Translations under genes and position numbers: made by a program
NCBI RefSeq assembly: GCF_007748175.1
Contig: NZ_CP037422.1
Span: 2,920,020-2,984,019, forward strand
Source of the DNA: Gimesia aquarii
GTDB lineage: Bacteria; Planctomycetota; Planctomycetia; Planctomycetales; Planctomycetaceae
Length of the DNA stretch: 64,000 nucleotides
Reading direction: 5' to 3'
The notes under the pieces: model-generated
What the model saw: the letters and a program-made list of their open reading frames with translations, nothing else
What the model was told of the DNA's origin: nothing
The model's database searches: none
Shown: piece after piece, positions 45,485-54,134 of the stretch
How positions within the stretch are numbered: position 1 is the first letter of the stretch
How the letters are laid out: each line of letters starts with the position of its first letter

Positions 45485-47071
45485 ATGAGTACCACAACTT
45501 CTCAAAAGAGGAACATGATGAGCGAACACGAACTAGTCCAGCTTTTACCTAAAGACGAGCATAATCAACAACTCGAAGCGAACGTCCATCCGCCAGTCTG
45601 GACCAATCCTACACCAGCGGGTAGATACAACCTCGTTGTCATCGGAGCAGGAACAGCTGGTCTTGTCTCTGCCGCGGGTGCGGCAGGCTTGGGCGCACGT
45701 GTGGCATTAATCGAACGCGAGTTAATGGGGGGTGATTGTCTGAACGTAGGCTGCGTTCCCTCCAAAGGTGTGATTCGTGCTGCTCGCGTGGCTGCATCCG
45801 TTCGCGATGCCGAGCCGTTCGGTGTGAATGTTCCTGAAGGTACCAAGGTCGACTTTGGAAAAGCGATGGAACGCATGCGTCGTCTTCGCGCAAAAATTAG
45901 TCCCAATGATTCTGCGGACCGATTCAAGGACTTGGGTATCGATGTCTTCTTTGGCCAAGGGGCGTTCGTTGATGACAATACGGTCACCGTTACACGCGCC
46001 GATGGTTCTGTATCACAACTGCAATTTAAGAAAGCAGTCATCGCTGCCGGAGCACGCGCCTCGGCGCCCCCGATTCCCGGTCTCAACTCAGTAGAATATT
46101 TAACGAACGAATCACTCTTTTCACTGACAGAACTTCCCAAACGCTTCGGAATTATAGGCAGTGGTCCGATTGGGAGTGAAATGGCACAGTCGTTTGCCCG
46201 ATTTGGAAGTGAAGTCTTTCTCTTCGAACGTTCCGAACATATCCTGCCGCGTGAAGATTCTGATGCGGCGTCTGTCGTCCAGAAGCAATTCGAGCATGAT
46301 GGCATCAAGCTGATGTTTAATAGCCAGGATATGCAAATCAGCCGTTCTCAAGATAATAAAATTTGTGTCACGGTGACTCAAAATGGTGAGAAAAGCGACA
46401 CGATTGTCGATCAACTGCTTGTCGCAGTGGGACGTGCACCGAATACTGATGGTCTGAATCTGGAAGCGGTGAATGTCAAGTTCGATCAGACCGGTGTTGA
46501 AGTGAATGACAATTTGCAGACCACGAATCCACGTATCTTCGCCGCGGGCGATGTCTGTTCGAAATATAAATTCACGCATGCCGCAGATTTTCAAGCTCGC
46601 ATCGTCATTCAAAATGCACTATTCGCTATGGGACCGTTCGGTAAAAAGAAAGCCAGTGATTTGATCATTCCCTGGGCCACTTACACTTCACCCGAGATCG
46701 CACATGTCGGCATGTACGAACACGATGCAAAAGACGCAGGCGTTGAAATTGATACCTATCTTCAAGAATTCAGCGACGTCGATCGTGCGATCCTGGAAGG
46801 CCAGGACGAAGGCTTTGTCAAAGTCCACACCAAAAAAAGGACAGATCAAATCGTGGGGGCGACCATCGTTGCTGAAAATGCAGGCGATATGATCTCAGAG
46901 ATTACTGTGGCGATGACGAATGGCCTCGGTCTGTCCAAGATTGGAGGCACGATTCACCCCTATCCCACACAGGCTGAAGCCATTCGCAAACTAGGCGATC
47001 AATATAGCCGAACCCGACTAACCCCTTTTATCAAATCCATGTTTAAGAAATGGCTGTCCTGGACTCGATAA
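45485..47071 (+). CDS. Mercuric reductase/dihydrolipoyl dehydrogenase-like FAD oxidoreductase
   Basis: 528 residues, a class I pyridine-nucleotide disulfide oxidoreductase. FAD motif VVIGAGTAGLVSA (about 50-62), redox-active disulfide Cys85/Cys90 in GGDCLNVGCVPSKG, NAD(P) motif FGIIGSGPIGSEMAQSF, FAD motif IFAAGDVCSKYKFTHAADF, and C-terminal HPYPTQAEA. It lacks the N-terminal HMA domain and C-terminal Cys pair of true mercuric reductase, so a mercury role is not supported. An N-terminal extension of about 45 residues precedes the FAD domain. Probably a cytosolic disulfide or quinone reductase coupled with the TVP38 protein. Confidence 0.92.
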   Translation: MSTTTSQKRNMMSEHELVQLLPKDEHNQQLEANVHPPVWTNPTPAGRYNLVVIGAGTAGLVSAAGAAGLGARVALIERELMGGDCLNVGCVPSKGVIRAARVAASVRDAEPFGVNVPEGTKVDFGKAMERMRRLRAKISPNDSADRFKDLGIDVFFGQGAFVDDNTVTVTRADGSVSQLQFKKAVIAAGARASAPPIPGLNSVEYLTNESLFSLTELPKRFGIIGSGPIGSEMAQSFARFGSEVFLFERSEHILPREDSDAASVVQKQFEHDGIKLMFNSQDMQISRSQDNKICVTVTQNGEKSDTIVDQLLVAVGRAPNTDGLNLEAVNVKFDQTGVEVNDNLQTTNPRIFAAGDVCSKYKFTHAADFQARIVIQNALFAMGPFGKKKASDLIIPWATYTSPEIAHVGMYEHDAKDAGVEIDTYLQEFSDVDRAILEGQDEGFVKVHTKKRTDQIVGATIVAENAGDMISEITVAMTNGLGLSKIGGTIHPYPTQAEAIRKLGDQYSRTRLTPFIKSMFKKWLSWTR

Positions 47072-47124
47072 TTGACAACTGGACGAGTCAATCCATTGAT
47101 TTCAAAAGTTTCAAGAACAGTACC

Positions 47125-47790
47125 ATGCAATTAAACCTCAAACTGACAGCAGCATGTGGATTACTGGCCGCCCTCCTGGTAGGAACAGGCGAGTTCTTGA
47201 TTCACTTCGACCCTCTGGCGCGATTCAGCGAAACCAGCTACGACTTCATGCTTGATACTTCTGAATCGCGGCTGACAGCAGGTCACTTCTTCGCCATGAT
47301 CGGAATTCCCTTTTATTTCCTCGGCTCGTGGCACATTTATCAGATGCTCCGCCCGGCCAATAACAAACTTGCCTTTGCCGCCTTTCTGATTGCCGCCTAT
47401 GGTTTCATTTTCGGTGCGGTCTGGATGGGTTCTCGCGCCAGTATCGGCTCTCTGGTTCATCACGGGGATCTGATTGAAGGCACAAAGCTGGTCGAGCTGT
47501 ATCAACTCCGATATGAAACACTGCTGCAAGTCATCCGCATAACCACTTTGGTTTTGTCTGGAATCTACGTCTACCTCGTGTTGACTGGTAAAACGCGCTA
47601 TCCAAGGTGGATGGCTGCCGTGAACCCGATCGTCCTGATTCTTTTGAGTTTTCTGATCTATGCAATCAACAAGAACATTGGTATATACATCATGCCGATT
47701 GCATTGAATGTCGCCTTTGCAATCTTCTTCACCTGTTCGCTGCTGTTTGGTGATACTCGTCAACAACTGACAAACGAATCACAGAGCTAA
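47125..47790 (+). CDS. Polytopic membrane protein of unknown function
   Basis: About 221 residues from MQLNLKL; an upstream ATG at 47050 overlaps the flavoprotein gene by 22 bases and would add 25 polar residues, so the downstream ATG is preferred. Six or seven hydrophobic segments (for example LTAACGLLAALLVGTGEF, FFAMIGIPFYFLGSWHI, LAFAAFLIAAYGFIFG, PIVLILLSFLIYAI and a final NVAFAIFFTCSLLFG). No motif or family is recognised with confidence. It sits between the flavoprotein and a CRTAC1-like gene on the same strand. Confidence 0.75.
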   Translation: MQLNLKLTAACGLLAALLVGTGEFLIHFDPLARFSETSYDFMLDTSESRLTAGHFFAMIGIPFYFLGSWHIYQMLRPANNKLAFAAFLIAAYGFIFGAVWMGSRASIGSLVHHGDLIEGTKLVELYQLRYETLLQVIRITTLVLSGIYVYLVLTGKTRYPRWMAAVNPIVLILLSFLIYAINKNIGIYIMPIALNVAFAIFFTCSLLFGDTRQQLTNESQS

Positions 47791-47841
47791 CTTCAATCAA
47801 ATGTGTTTCCAAAAGACACAAGACAAATCGGAGCTAACCCA

Positions 47842-49533
47842 ATGAATGAACCTGCAAAAGAAGAGACGGCAAAAGTCGAAGCACCACCAAAGAAAAAATC
47901 GCGTAAAAAATATCTGCTCCTGCTGTTACTCATTCCCTTAGCTGCCGTTTTATTCATCGCAATCCGGTTCAAACTGGATGCAAATATTCCCTATGACGTT
48001 TCCACCGCTGGCATTACCATTCCCAAGTTCACAGAATCGGATATCGATTTCACGCACATTTATAAAAAGGATACCGCGATACAATCTACCGGAGGTGCGG
48101 TCATCAGTGTCGACAATCAGGGTGCAGAAGAGTTGTTCCTTGGCGGTGGAGAAGGGCAACAAGATAAGCTCTTTCGATTTGTCGATGGTACATTCAAAGA
48201 CATCACAGCAGAGACGGGGTACGAGAAAGAGAGTCAAGAAGCAACCATGAGCGCAATCGCGCTCGACGTCGACGAGAACGGCTTCGATGACTTAATTGTC
48301 ACAACATCGAGTGACATCTATCTCTATAAGAATGATGGGGGCAAGTTCACGCGACAGAAGCTCGATGCGAAAATGGCCGAAGACACCACTCCATTTTCCG
48401 TTGCGGTGGCCGACATCAATCGTGATGGCCATTTTGATATGTACGTCTCGGGTTATATTCGCAAGGAATTAATTGAAGGCCTGAATATCTTCAACCAGGA
48501 AGGCTATGGCGGTACCAGCGCCTTATTCATTAATAACGGCGATGACACATTCACCGACAAAACCAAAGAATCAGGTTTGTATTACAAGCATAATACATTT
48601 CAGGGAGTCTTCATTGATGTGGATCAGGACGGACTTGAAGACTTGATCGTGGCCCATGATACCGGCCAGGTACGCACCTGGAAGAATCTGGGTAACATGA
48701 AGTTTGAGAATATCCCCAACCCGAATTCCGAAGTCTATAGTTATCCAATGGGAATTGCAGTCAGCGACTACGACAATGACGGATTAGTCGACTTCTTTTT
48801 TTCGAACACCGGTACCACTGCCCCCGCATTTATGGCAAGCGGTGACCTGCGTGCGGATCAGGTTTACTATCCAGACTGGATCATGTTCCACAATGAAGGC
48901 GATTTCAAATTTACTGACTCCGCCGAAAAAGTGAAGCTTGCGGACTATGAATTTTCCTGGGGTGCTGTGTTTGAAGATTTTAATCTCGACGGTCGACCTG
49001 ATCTGGTTGTCTCAGAAAACTTCGTTGACTTGCCGCCCCATAAAGTTCCTTTCCTGCGACTTCCGGGACGCTTCATGCTGCAAAATACCACGGGTGAGTT
49101 TGCGGCAGTTGGCAAGGAGGCAGGGGTAGTGAATAAGCGGTATAGTATCTCGCCTGTAACAGCCGACTTCAACCTGGACGGAGTTCCTGATCTCGTACAT
49201 GTCAATCTCGCAGGAAATTCAAAAGCATTCATCAGTAATCAGGGATCAAAGAATTTGATTAAAGTCCAGCTTCCAAACAACGTGAGATCTGTGGGTGCAA
49301 TGGTCAAGGCTACATTGTCCGATGGTCGCGTTTTACATCGCCCCTTCGTAAAGGGAGAAGGGCTCTGTGCAGACTCTACCCCGATCATCACAATCGGTAC
49401 CGATGGAGCTGATGTCACCGATGTGGAAGTTAAATTTCTAACAGGTGAAACAGTGAAGGGTGATGTGGGAGAGGCAGGTAGTACGGTTGTCATCGCCGCG
49501 CCTGCTCCAGTGAAAGAGCCATCAGAAAAGTAA
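47842..49533 (+). CDS. CRTAC1-like FG-GAP/VCBS beta-propeller protein, membrane anchored
   Basis: 563 residues from the ATG after CGGAG; the ATG at 47803 has no ribosome site. One N-terminal transmembrane helix (KKYLLLLLLIPLAAVLFIAI) follows a Lys-rich start, so the bulk is extracytoplasmic. Calcium-loop repeats of the D-x-D/N-x-D/N-G type recur: LDVDENGFDDLIV, VADINRDGHFDMYV, IDVDQDGLEDLIV, VSDYDNDGLVDFFF, FEDFNLDGRPDLVV, ADFNLDGVPDLVHV. The end resembles the ASPIC/UnbV domain (VGAMVKATLSDGRVL). Full length for CRTAC1-like proteins. Function unknown; a surface propeller is likely. Confidence 0.9.
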   Translation: MNEPAKEETAKVEAPPKKKSRKKYLLLLLLIPLAAVLFIAIRFKLDANIPYDVSTAGITIPKFTESDIDFTHIYKKDTAIQSTGGAVISVDNQGAEELFLGGGEGQQDKLFRFVDGTFKDITAETGYEKESQEATMSAIALDVDENGFDDLIVTTSSDIYLYKNDGGKFTRQKLDAKMAEDTTPFSVAVADINRDGHFDMYVSGYIRKELIEGLNIFNQEGYGGTSALFINNGDDTFTDKTKESGLYYKHNTFQGVFIDVDQDGLEDLIVAHDTGQVRTWKNLGNMKFENIPNPNSEVYSYPMGIAVSDYDNDGLVDFFFSNTGTTAPAFMASGDLRADQVYYPDWIMFHNEGDFKFTDSAEKVKLADYEFSWGAVFEDFNLDGRPDLVVSENFVDLPPHKVPFLRLPGRFMLQNTTGEFAAVGKEAGVVNKRYSISPVTADFNLDGVPDLVHVNLAGNSKAFISNQGSKNLIKVQLPNNVRSVGAMVKATLSDGRVLHRPFVKGEGLCADSTPIITIGTDGADVTDVEVKFLTGETVKGDVGEAGSTVVIAAPAPVKEPSEK

Positions 49534-49568
49534 CAGATCCAGGTCACAACTAATATGAGGTGCCGAAG

Positions 49569-49982
49569 ATGATAAGGATCATGTTATTGGGCCTGGTCCT
49601 TTTCGGCATGTGGAGTAGTGGAACACTCTCATGGCGGCAATTCCATTCCGGTGAAGCGTGCCCCATTCTCGGTCTGGTTCCTGTTTGTTATCTGGTTTTC
49701 ACTGGTTATTTGACGATGCTGTGTGCCATCATACTCCGTACCTGGAGACAATTGTTCTATTGGCTCTTTTGGGTAGGACTTTTCATGGTAGGAGCCTTGG
49801 CTCTAATCGGTTCTGTTTTCGAATTCATAAAAGGCCCTATCTGTCCTCGCACTTTTGGATGGATACCAATGTGTTACCTGTCATTAGTTTTCAGTCTCTT
49901 GATTGCGTTCCTCAATGTGCTTGTAACGCGCAGCAAAAAAGTCATTCTCTCTATCCAATCAAATCTTGACTCTCCCTCCTAA
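49569..49982 (+). CDS. Small four-helix membrane protein with duplicated Cys motif
   Basis: 137 residues; ATG after GAGG at 8 bases, an in-frame GTG at 49560 being too close to it. About four hydrophobic segments. Two similar sequences lie at helix edges: CPILGLVPVCYLVF (about 31-44) and CPRTFGWIPMCYLSLVF (about 93-109), a duplicated CP-x(6-7)-P-x-CY pattern suggesting an internal duplication. Possible disulfide or metal site. No family is claimed. Confidence 0.75.
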   Translation: MIRIMLLGLVLFGMWSSGTLSWRQFHSGEACPILGLVPVCYLVFTGYLTMLCAIILRTWRQLFYWLFWVGLFMVGALALIGSVFEFIKGPICPRTFGWIPMCYLSLVFSLLIAFLNVLVTRSKKVILSIQSNLDSPS

Positions 49983-50176
49983 AAATGCATCGACCATAAG
50001 AATCACAGCACAGCCTGATTCTCTACTTGCGGTAGTGTGAAGAGCAGGGTACAATAAAATTTAAGAAAGTTTCGAAATCCAATATGACGGTATTTCAAGA
50101 CTTTTTCTGATACCGCGTTTGATGAACTCCCACCATGTTTTCTCCTTCCGAAATCCAGTGAGTCAAAGGTATTACC

Positions 50177-51577
50177 ATGAAACCCAGTCAAAGCATCTTT
50201 TGTCCCGGTCCCATGTCACGGCGGAGCTTTCTTGAAGCAGGCTATCTAGCATTGGGAGGCTTGGGCTTGTCGGATCTTTTGCTCAAGCGTGCGATGGCAA
50301 AGGCCACAAACACGCAGCCAGCCGGTAATGATGATACCGCTGTCATTTTCATCTGGTTACTGGGTGGGCCGAGTCATATGGAAACCTATGATATGAAGCC
50401 CGACGCCCCGAGTGATTATCGGGGGCAGTTGAATCCGATTGCAACGAGTGCGCCCGGAATCAATATTTGCGAACTGTTACCCAAACATGCGAAGGTGGCA
50501 GATCGGTTTTCTATCATTCGTTCCATTTCACACGAAGATTCGCAACACGCGCGCGGCTCCGTTCGTTTCTTAAGTGGTCGTAAAACACAAAGCGTCAGTC
50601 CTATATCGGAATTCCCCACAGTGGGTCCCATCGTTTCCCGTATGCGTGAGCATCGTCGCGTGGGTGTCCCGAATTATGTGGCCAGTTCAGCTCGCGCTTA
50701 CGGTGGGGGCAGTGCCTATCTAGGTGAATCGGCAATGCCTTTTGTCGTCGGAGGCAACCCGGGTGCACCCGGATATACAGTGCCCAATCTGTCACTGGCG
50801 AACGGCTTAAAAGAGCGACTGGATGATCGCGTGCACTTGTTAAAATCATTCGATCACTTTCGCCGAGACGTCGATCTGAAAGGTTCGATGGAATCAATGG
50901 ATGAAATCAACCAGCAGGCATTGAGCCTGTTGACGAGTGATAAAGCGCGCGAGGCCTTTGATCTGTCACGTGAAAGCGACGCGACTCGTGACCGCTATGG
51001 TCGCCACAAATGGGGGCAACGCGCTTTACTGGCCAGACGCCTTGTGGAAGCCGGCAGCAGCTTTGTGACCATGTACATGAACAATCCTGATGTTCCTGGC
51101 ACACAAAAAAACCGGATTCACGGCAACTGGGATATCCACGCCATCAATGGTGACCTGTATTACGATCTGGGAGTGCGGTTGCCTCATTTTGACAGTGCGG
51201 TCTCGGCACTGATTGAAGACATCTATGATCGGGGACTCGACAAAAAAGTGATGTTGATTGTCTCGGGAGAGTTTGGACGTACTCCACGCATCACCGTCCA
51301 ACCGGGTACCCGCAGCAAAGTCATGCAACCGGGACGGGACCACTGGCCCGGCGCGATGTCAGTGCTTGTCTCAGGTGGTGGTGCACCAATGGGGCAGGTG
51401 ATTGGCTCCACGACGGCTAAAGGAGAATACGCCAAGGACAACAAACTTGATCCGAACGACCTCCTCTCGACGATCTATCGATTCCTGGGAATCGACCAAC
51501 ATCACGAATTCCTCGATCGCAGCGGCCGTCCCATGCCCATTCTTCCCCACGGAACCCCGATCCGGGAACTAAGCTAA
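50177..51577 (+). CDS. DUF1501 protein, Tat-exported
   Basis: 466 residues; ATG after AAAGG. A twin-arginine-like signal (MSRRSFLEAGYLALGGLGLSDLLL) is at 13-36. DUF1501 hallmarks: AVIFIWLLGGPSHMETYDMKPDAPSDYRG, IIRSISHEDSQHARGS, LLIVSGEFGRTPRI (as MLIVSGEFGRTP) and GRDHWPGAMSVLVSGGG. The family has an alkaline-phosphatase/sulfatase-like fold and is highly expanded in planctomycetes; the substrate is unknown. It is paralogous to the protein at 59470-60792. The alpha/beta hydrolase gene follows 121 bases downstream. Confidence 0.95.
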   Translation: MKPSQSIFCPGPMSRRSFLEAGYLALGGLGLSDLLLKRAMAKATNTQPAGNDDTAVIFIWLLGGPSHMETYDMKPDAPSDYRGQLNPIATSAPGINICELLPKHAKVADRFSIIRSISHEDSQHARGSVRFLSGRKTQSVSPISEFPTVGPIVSRMREHRRVGVPNYVASSARAYGGGSAYLGESAMPFVVGGNPGAPGYTVPNLSLANGLKERLDDRVHLLKSFDHFRRDVDLKGSMESMDEINQQALSLLTSDKAREAFDLSRESDATRDRYGRHKWGQRALLARRLVEAGSSFVTMYMNNPDVPGTQKNRIHGNWDIHAINGDLYYDLGVRLPHFDSAVSALIEDIYDRGLDKKVMLIVSGEFGRTPRITVQPGTRSKVMQPGRDHWPGAMSVLVSGGGAPMGQVIGSTTAKGEYAKDNKLDPNDLLSTIYRFLGIDQHHEFLDRSGRPMPILPHGTPIRELS

Positions 51578-51698
51578 CCTTTCGAGAAACCACAAACTTG
51601 GGTACGCTCTATAGCAGAAAGACTCAACTGCACGCGTCATGCAAAAGATGTCGGCACGTTGACAACAAAGTTCATGCTTAAACACGGAAAGAGTTTCG

Positions 51699-52616
51699 AT
51701 GAAAGCGCGCTACACTCTTAGTCTGCTGTTGTTGATAGTACCGCTCACTGTTCCTGCTCGAAGTTTTGGTGAGGAAGCAATTCAGCGCATCAAAGATATT
51801 GAATATGCAAAGGTGGGAAAGCATGCCTTGTTGCTGGATCTGTATTTACCTGAAGCGAAAACAAATCCGCCGCTCCTGGTCTGGATTCACGGCGGTGCCT
51901 GGCGGGCAGGGTCCAAATCCAACATGCCTTTAATACAGCTGGTTAAAAATGGGTTTGCGATTGCCAGCGCCGATTACCGACTCTCACCTGTGGCAAAGTT
52001 TCCTGCTCAAATTCATGACATCAAAGCAGCGATCCGTTTCCTGCGCGGCTCGGCATCAAAATATGGTTATAATGCCCGAAAGATCGGAATCCTCGGTTCG
52101 TCAGCCGGCGGACATCTTGTCGCGTTAATGGGTGTGACCAACGGTCACCCGCAACTCGAAGGTGATCTCGGTGACTTCGATCAGGAATCTTCGAGTGTCG
52201 AAGCGATTGTCGATTATTACGGCCCGACGAATTTCATGACCATTCTCAAGCAGTCCACACCGCACGGATTAAGTGTGCGTGTCCCGGCCTTGCAGCTACT
52301 GCTGGGCGATGATCCCACTAATCAACCGAAGTTGGCCCAACTGGCCAGTCCCGTGTTTCATGTCGATGCCAAAGATCCCCCGCTACTGATCATCCACGGC
52401 GATCAGGATCCGCAGGTGCCTATTAACCAGTCCCACGAATTGCATGGTGCCTACAAAAAGCACAAAAGGAATGTGACATTTGAAGTCATCCACGGCGGCG
52501 CCCATGGCGGTCCGGAATTTTACGATACCGCTCGGATCAAGCTGGTCGAAGACTTCCTGCGAAAACACCTTGCGGACAAAATAGCCCCTGTAAACAACGT
52601 CCAGCAGGGCAAATAA
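51699..52616 (+). CDS. Secreted alpha/beta hydrolase (BD-FAE/HSL-type esterase)
   Basis: 305 residues with a signal peptide (LSLLLLIVPLTVPARSFG). LVWIHGGAWRAGSKSN is the oxyanion HGG loop, GILGSSAGGHLVAL holds the nucleophile Ser in GxSxG, IIHGDQDPQVP the acid Asp and VIHGGAHGGP the catalytic His. Full-length carboxylesterase of the feruloyl/acetyl-esterase-like group common in planctomycete carbohydrate loci. Substrate not readable. ATG follows GGAAAG. Confidence 0.93.
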   Translation: MKARYTLSLLLLIVPLTVPARSFGEEAIQRIKDIEYAKVGKHALLLDLYLPEAKTNPPLLVWIHGGAWRAGSKSNMPLIQLVKNGFAIASADYRLSPVAKFPAQIHDIKAAIRFLRGSASKYGYNARKIGILGSSAGGHLVALMGVTNGHPQLEGDLGDFDQESSSVEAIVDYYGPTNFMTILKQSTPHGLSVRVPALQLLLGDDPTNQPKLAQLASPVFHVDAKDPPLLIIHGDQDPQVPINQSHELHGAYKKHKRNVTFEVIHGGAHGGPEFYDTARIKLVEDFLRKHLADKIAPVNNVQQGK

Positions 52617-52754
52617 AGAAAAACAAGCCGTTTAGCTCAACCCAGTTTCGCTATTCTGCCAGGCTGGACCATCCCCATCGAATATGCCGATTAAGGTAGA
52701 GAACGCTACATTTTTCTCTGGCATTTCATTTGTAGCGGTAACGGGGAGTGGACT

Positions 52755-53987
52755 GTGCGGTTTCAAAATTTCTTCCAGCAGATTCTCTTGATTCTAGCTT
52801 TAACCATGATTCAAGCAGCCAGTCAAGCGTGGGCGCAGGAAGAAACAACTATCGAACCGCCGGAACGAATCGTCACTGAAGATTTCTCGACAGATGCAAC
52901 CGACACGCGGCTGCTGAGTCCCTGGCTGAACAAAGATAATGGATTTACCGCAACTCCCGTCTATTTTGGTGAAGTCTTCACCAACGCGCATGGCGGAATC
53001 GGTACAAAACACGCGACACAATACGAAGGCCTGCTTGATCTAGCGCTCAGTTTTGATTTTCAGAAAATGGAACTCCCGATTCCCGGTCGCGCGACGATCC
53101 TGTTTCAAAATACTCATGGCCGGGGGCTGAATCCTTATGTCGGTGCCACACAGATCACCAGCAATATTGACTCGCTCGATAATATCACTCAGATCAGCGA
53201 GCTCTGGTGGGAACTCGATCTGTTTGATGAAGCAGTCATGTTCCGTATCGGCAGACAGGACTTAAGCACAGAATTTATTACCATGGAAACGGCCAGTGAT
53301 TTTATCAACTCCGCATTTGGACTCTCTCCCTCAGCCGGTCTCCCTTCATTTCCAGCTCCCAGTTCGGCAGCGATGGCAATGATCAATCTTAATCCCTCTC
53401 TCAAATTCAGAACTGGGGTCTGGGATGCATTTCGTACTGATGAAAGGGGGACGTTCTCACAAAATGGTTCAATCCTGTTCATTTCAGAACTGGAATATCG
53501 TTATACCACGTCACGAAATCAACTCCCCGGCATCATCTCATTTGGCATAACCTACGAAACTCCGGGTGAGATCCCCGATGGCGTAATCCCCCGCGCGTTC
53601 GGTTATTATCTTCAGATCGAACAAATGCTATATCGCGAAGCCGACAGCACGGACGACAATCCACAGGGACTCTCCCTCTTCGCTCAACATTATCCTACCA
53701 ACACCAATGGAAGTTCTTCCTTTCCCGAGATCCCCGAAGACGGTCTCGCCGGCATTGTCTACAGGGGACTGCTCCGCGGCCGTGATGAAGATGTAGCAGG
53801 TGCGGGCCTGGGCTGGGTCAAACTCACCGAAGGAGGCACCGACGAGGAGTTCATGGTGGAACTGTTTTACAAAGCAAAAATCAATTCGACGTTGAGCGTC
53901 CAACCCGACATCCAATACATCAACACTCCCTCCGGCATCTACCCCAACGCCCTCGTAGTCGGCCTCCGTGTTCAACTTGATCTATAA
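52755..53987 (+). CDS. Carbohydrate-selective porin, OprB-like
   Basis: 410 residues. Start GTG has GGGGAG upstream. Signal peptide LILALTMIQAASQAWA. OprB-type features: LLDLALSFDFQKM, ELWWELDLFDEAVMFRIGRQDLS, SSAAMAMINLNPSLKFRTGVWDAF, and a C-terminus with PDIQYINTPSGIYPNALVVGLRVQLDL, ending in a hydrophobic residue as in outer-membrane barrels. Predicted outer-membrane sugar channel. It is the last gene of the plus-strand block and converges on the giant dehydrogenase gene, with a strong hairpin between them. Confidence 0.87.
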   Translation: MRFQNFFQQILLILALTMIQAASQAWAQEETTIEPPERIVTEDFSTDATDTRLLSPWLNKDNGFTATPVYFGEVFTNAHGGIGTKHATQYEGLLDLALSFDFQKMELPIPGRATILFQNTHGRGLNPYVGATQITSNIDSLDNITQISELWWELDLFDEAVMFRIGRQDLSTEFITMETASDFINSAFGLSPSAGLPSFPAPSSAAMAMINLNPSLKFRTGVWDAFRTDERGTFSQNGSILFISELEYRYTTSRNQLPGIISFGITYETPGEIPDGVIPRAFGYYLQIEQMLYREADSTDDNPQGLSLFAQHYPTNTNGSSSFPEIPEDGLAGIVYRGLLRGRDEDVAGAGLGWVKLTEGGTDEEFMVELFYKAKINSTLSVQPDIQYINTPSGIYPNALVVGLRVQLDL

Positions 53988-54050
53988 ACCAACACAGCAA
54001 CAAAAGTTGTGATCGGTTTTATAATCAATGCAAAACAAGGATCTTGATTC

Positions 54051-54083
54051 GTAGGCTACGGATGCATAGTGCATCCGTAGCCT
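54051..54083. repeat. Near-perfect hairpin with GTAG foot, between convergent genes
   Basis: The stem AGGCTACGGATGCA (54053-54066) is the exact reverse complement of TGCATCCGTAGCCT (54070-54083), with a 3-base loop. It begins with GTAG at 54051-54054. There is no T run, so it is not a typical intrinsic terminator, though it could work as one for both convergent genes. It could also be a single REP-type element with a GTAG foot; it differs in sequence from the REP array at 60967-62390. Confidence 0.8.
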
Positions 54084-54134
54084 CCTATTCATGACGCCAC
54101 GTGCAGTAGCCCAATCTTAAAACCTTGATTATGA

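Noticed and set aside
45565-46308. Minus-strand frame of 247 codons inside the flavoprotein gene
   Set aside because: Antisense to a gene with intact FAD and disulfide motifs; no family match seen.
45485-47071. True mercuric reductase (merA)
   Set aside because: No N-terminal HMA domain, no C-terminal Cys pair and no mer genes nearby.
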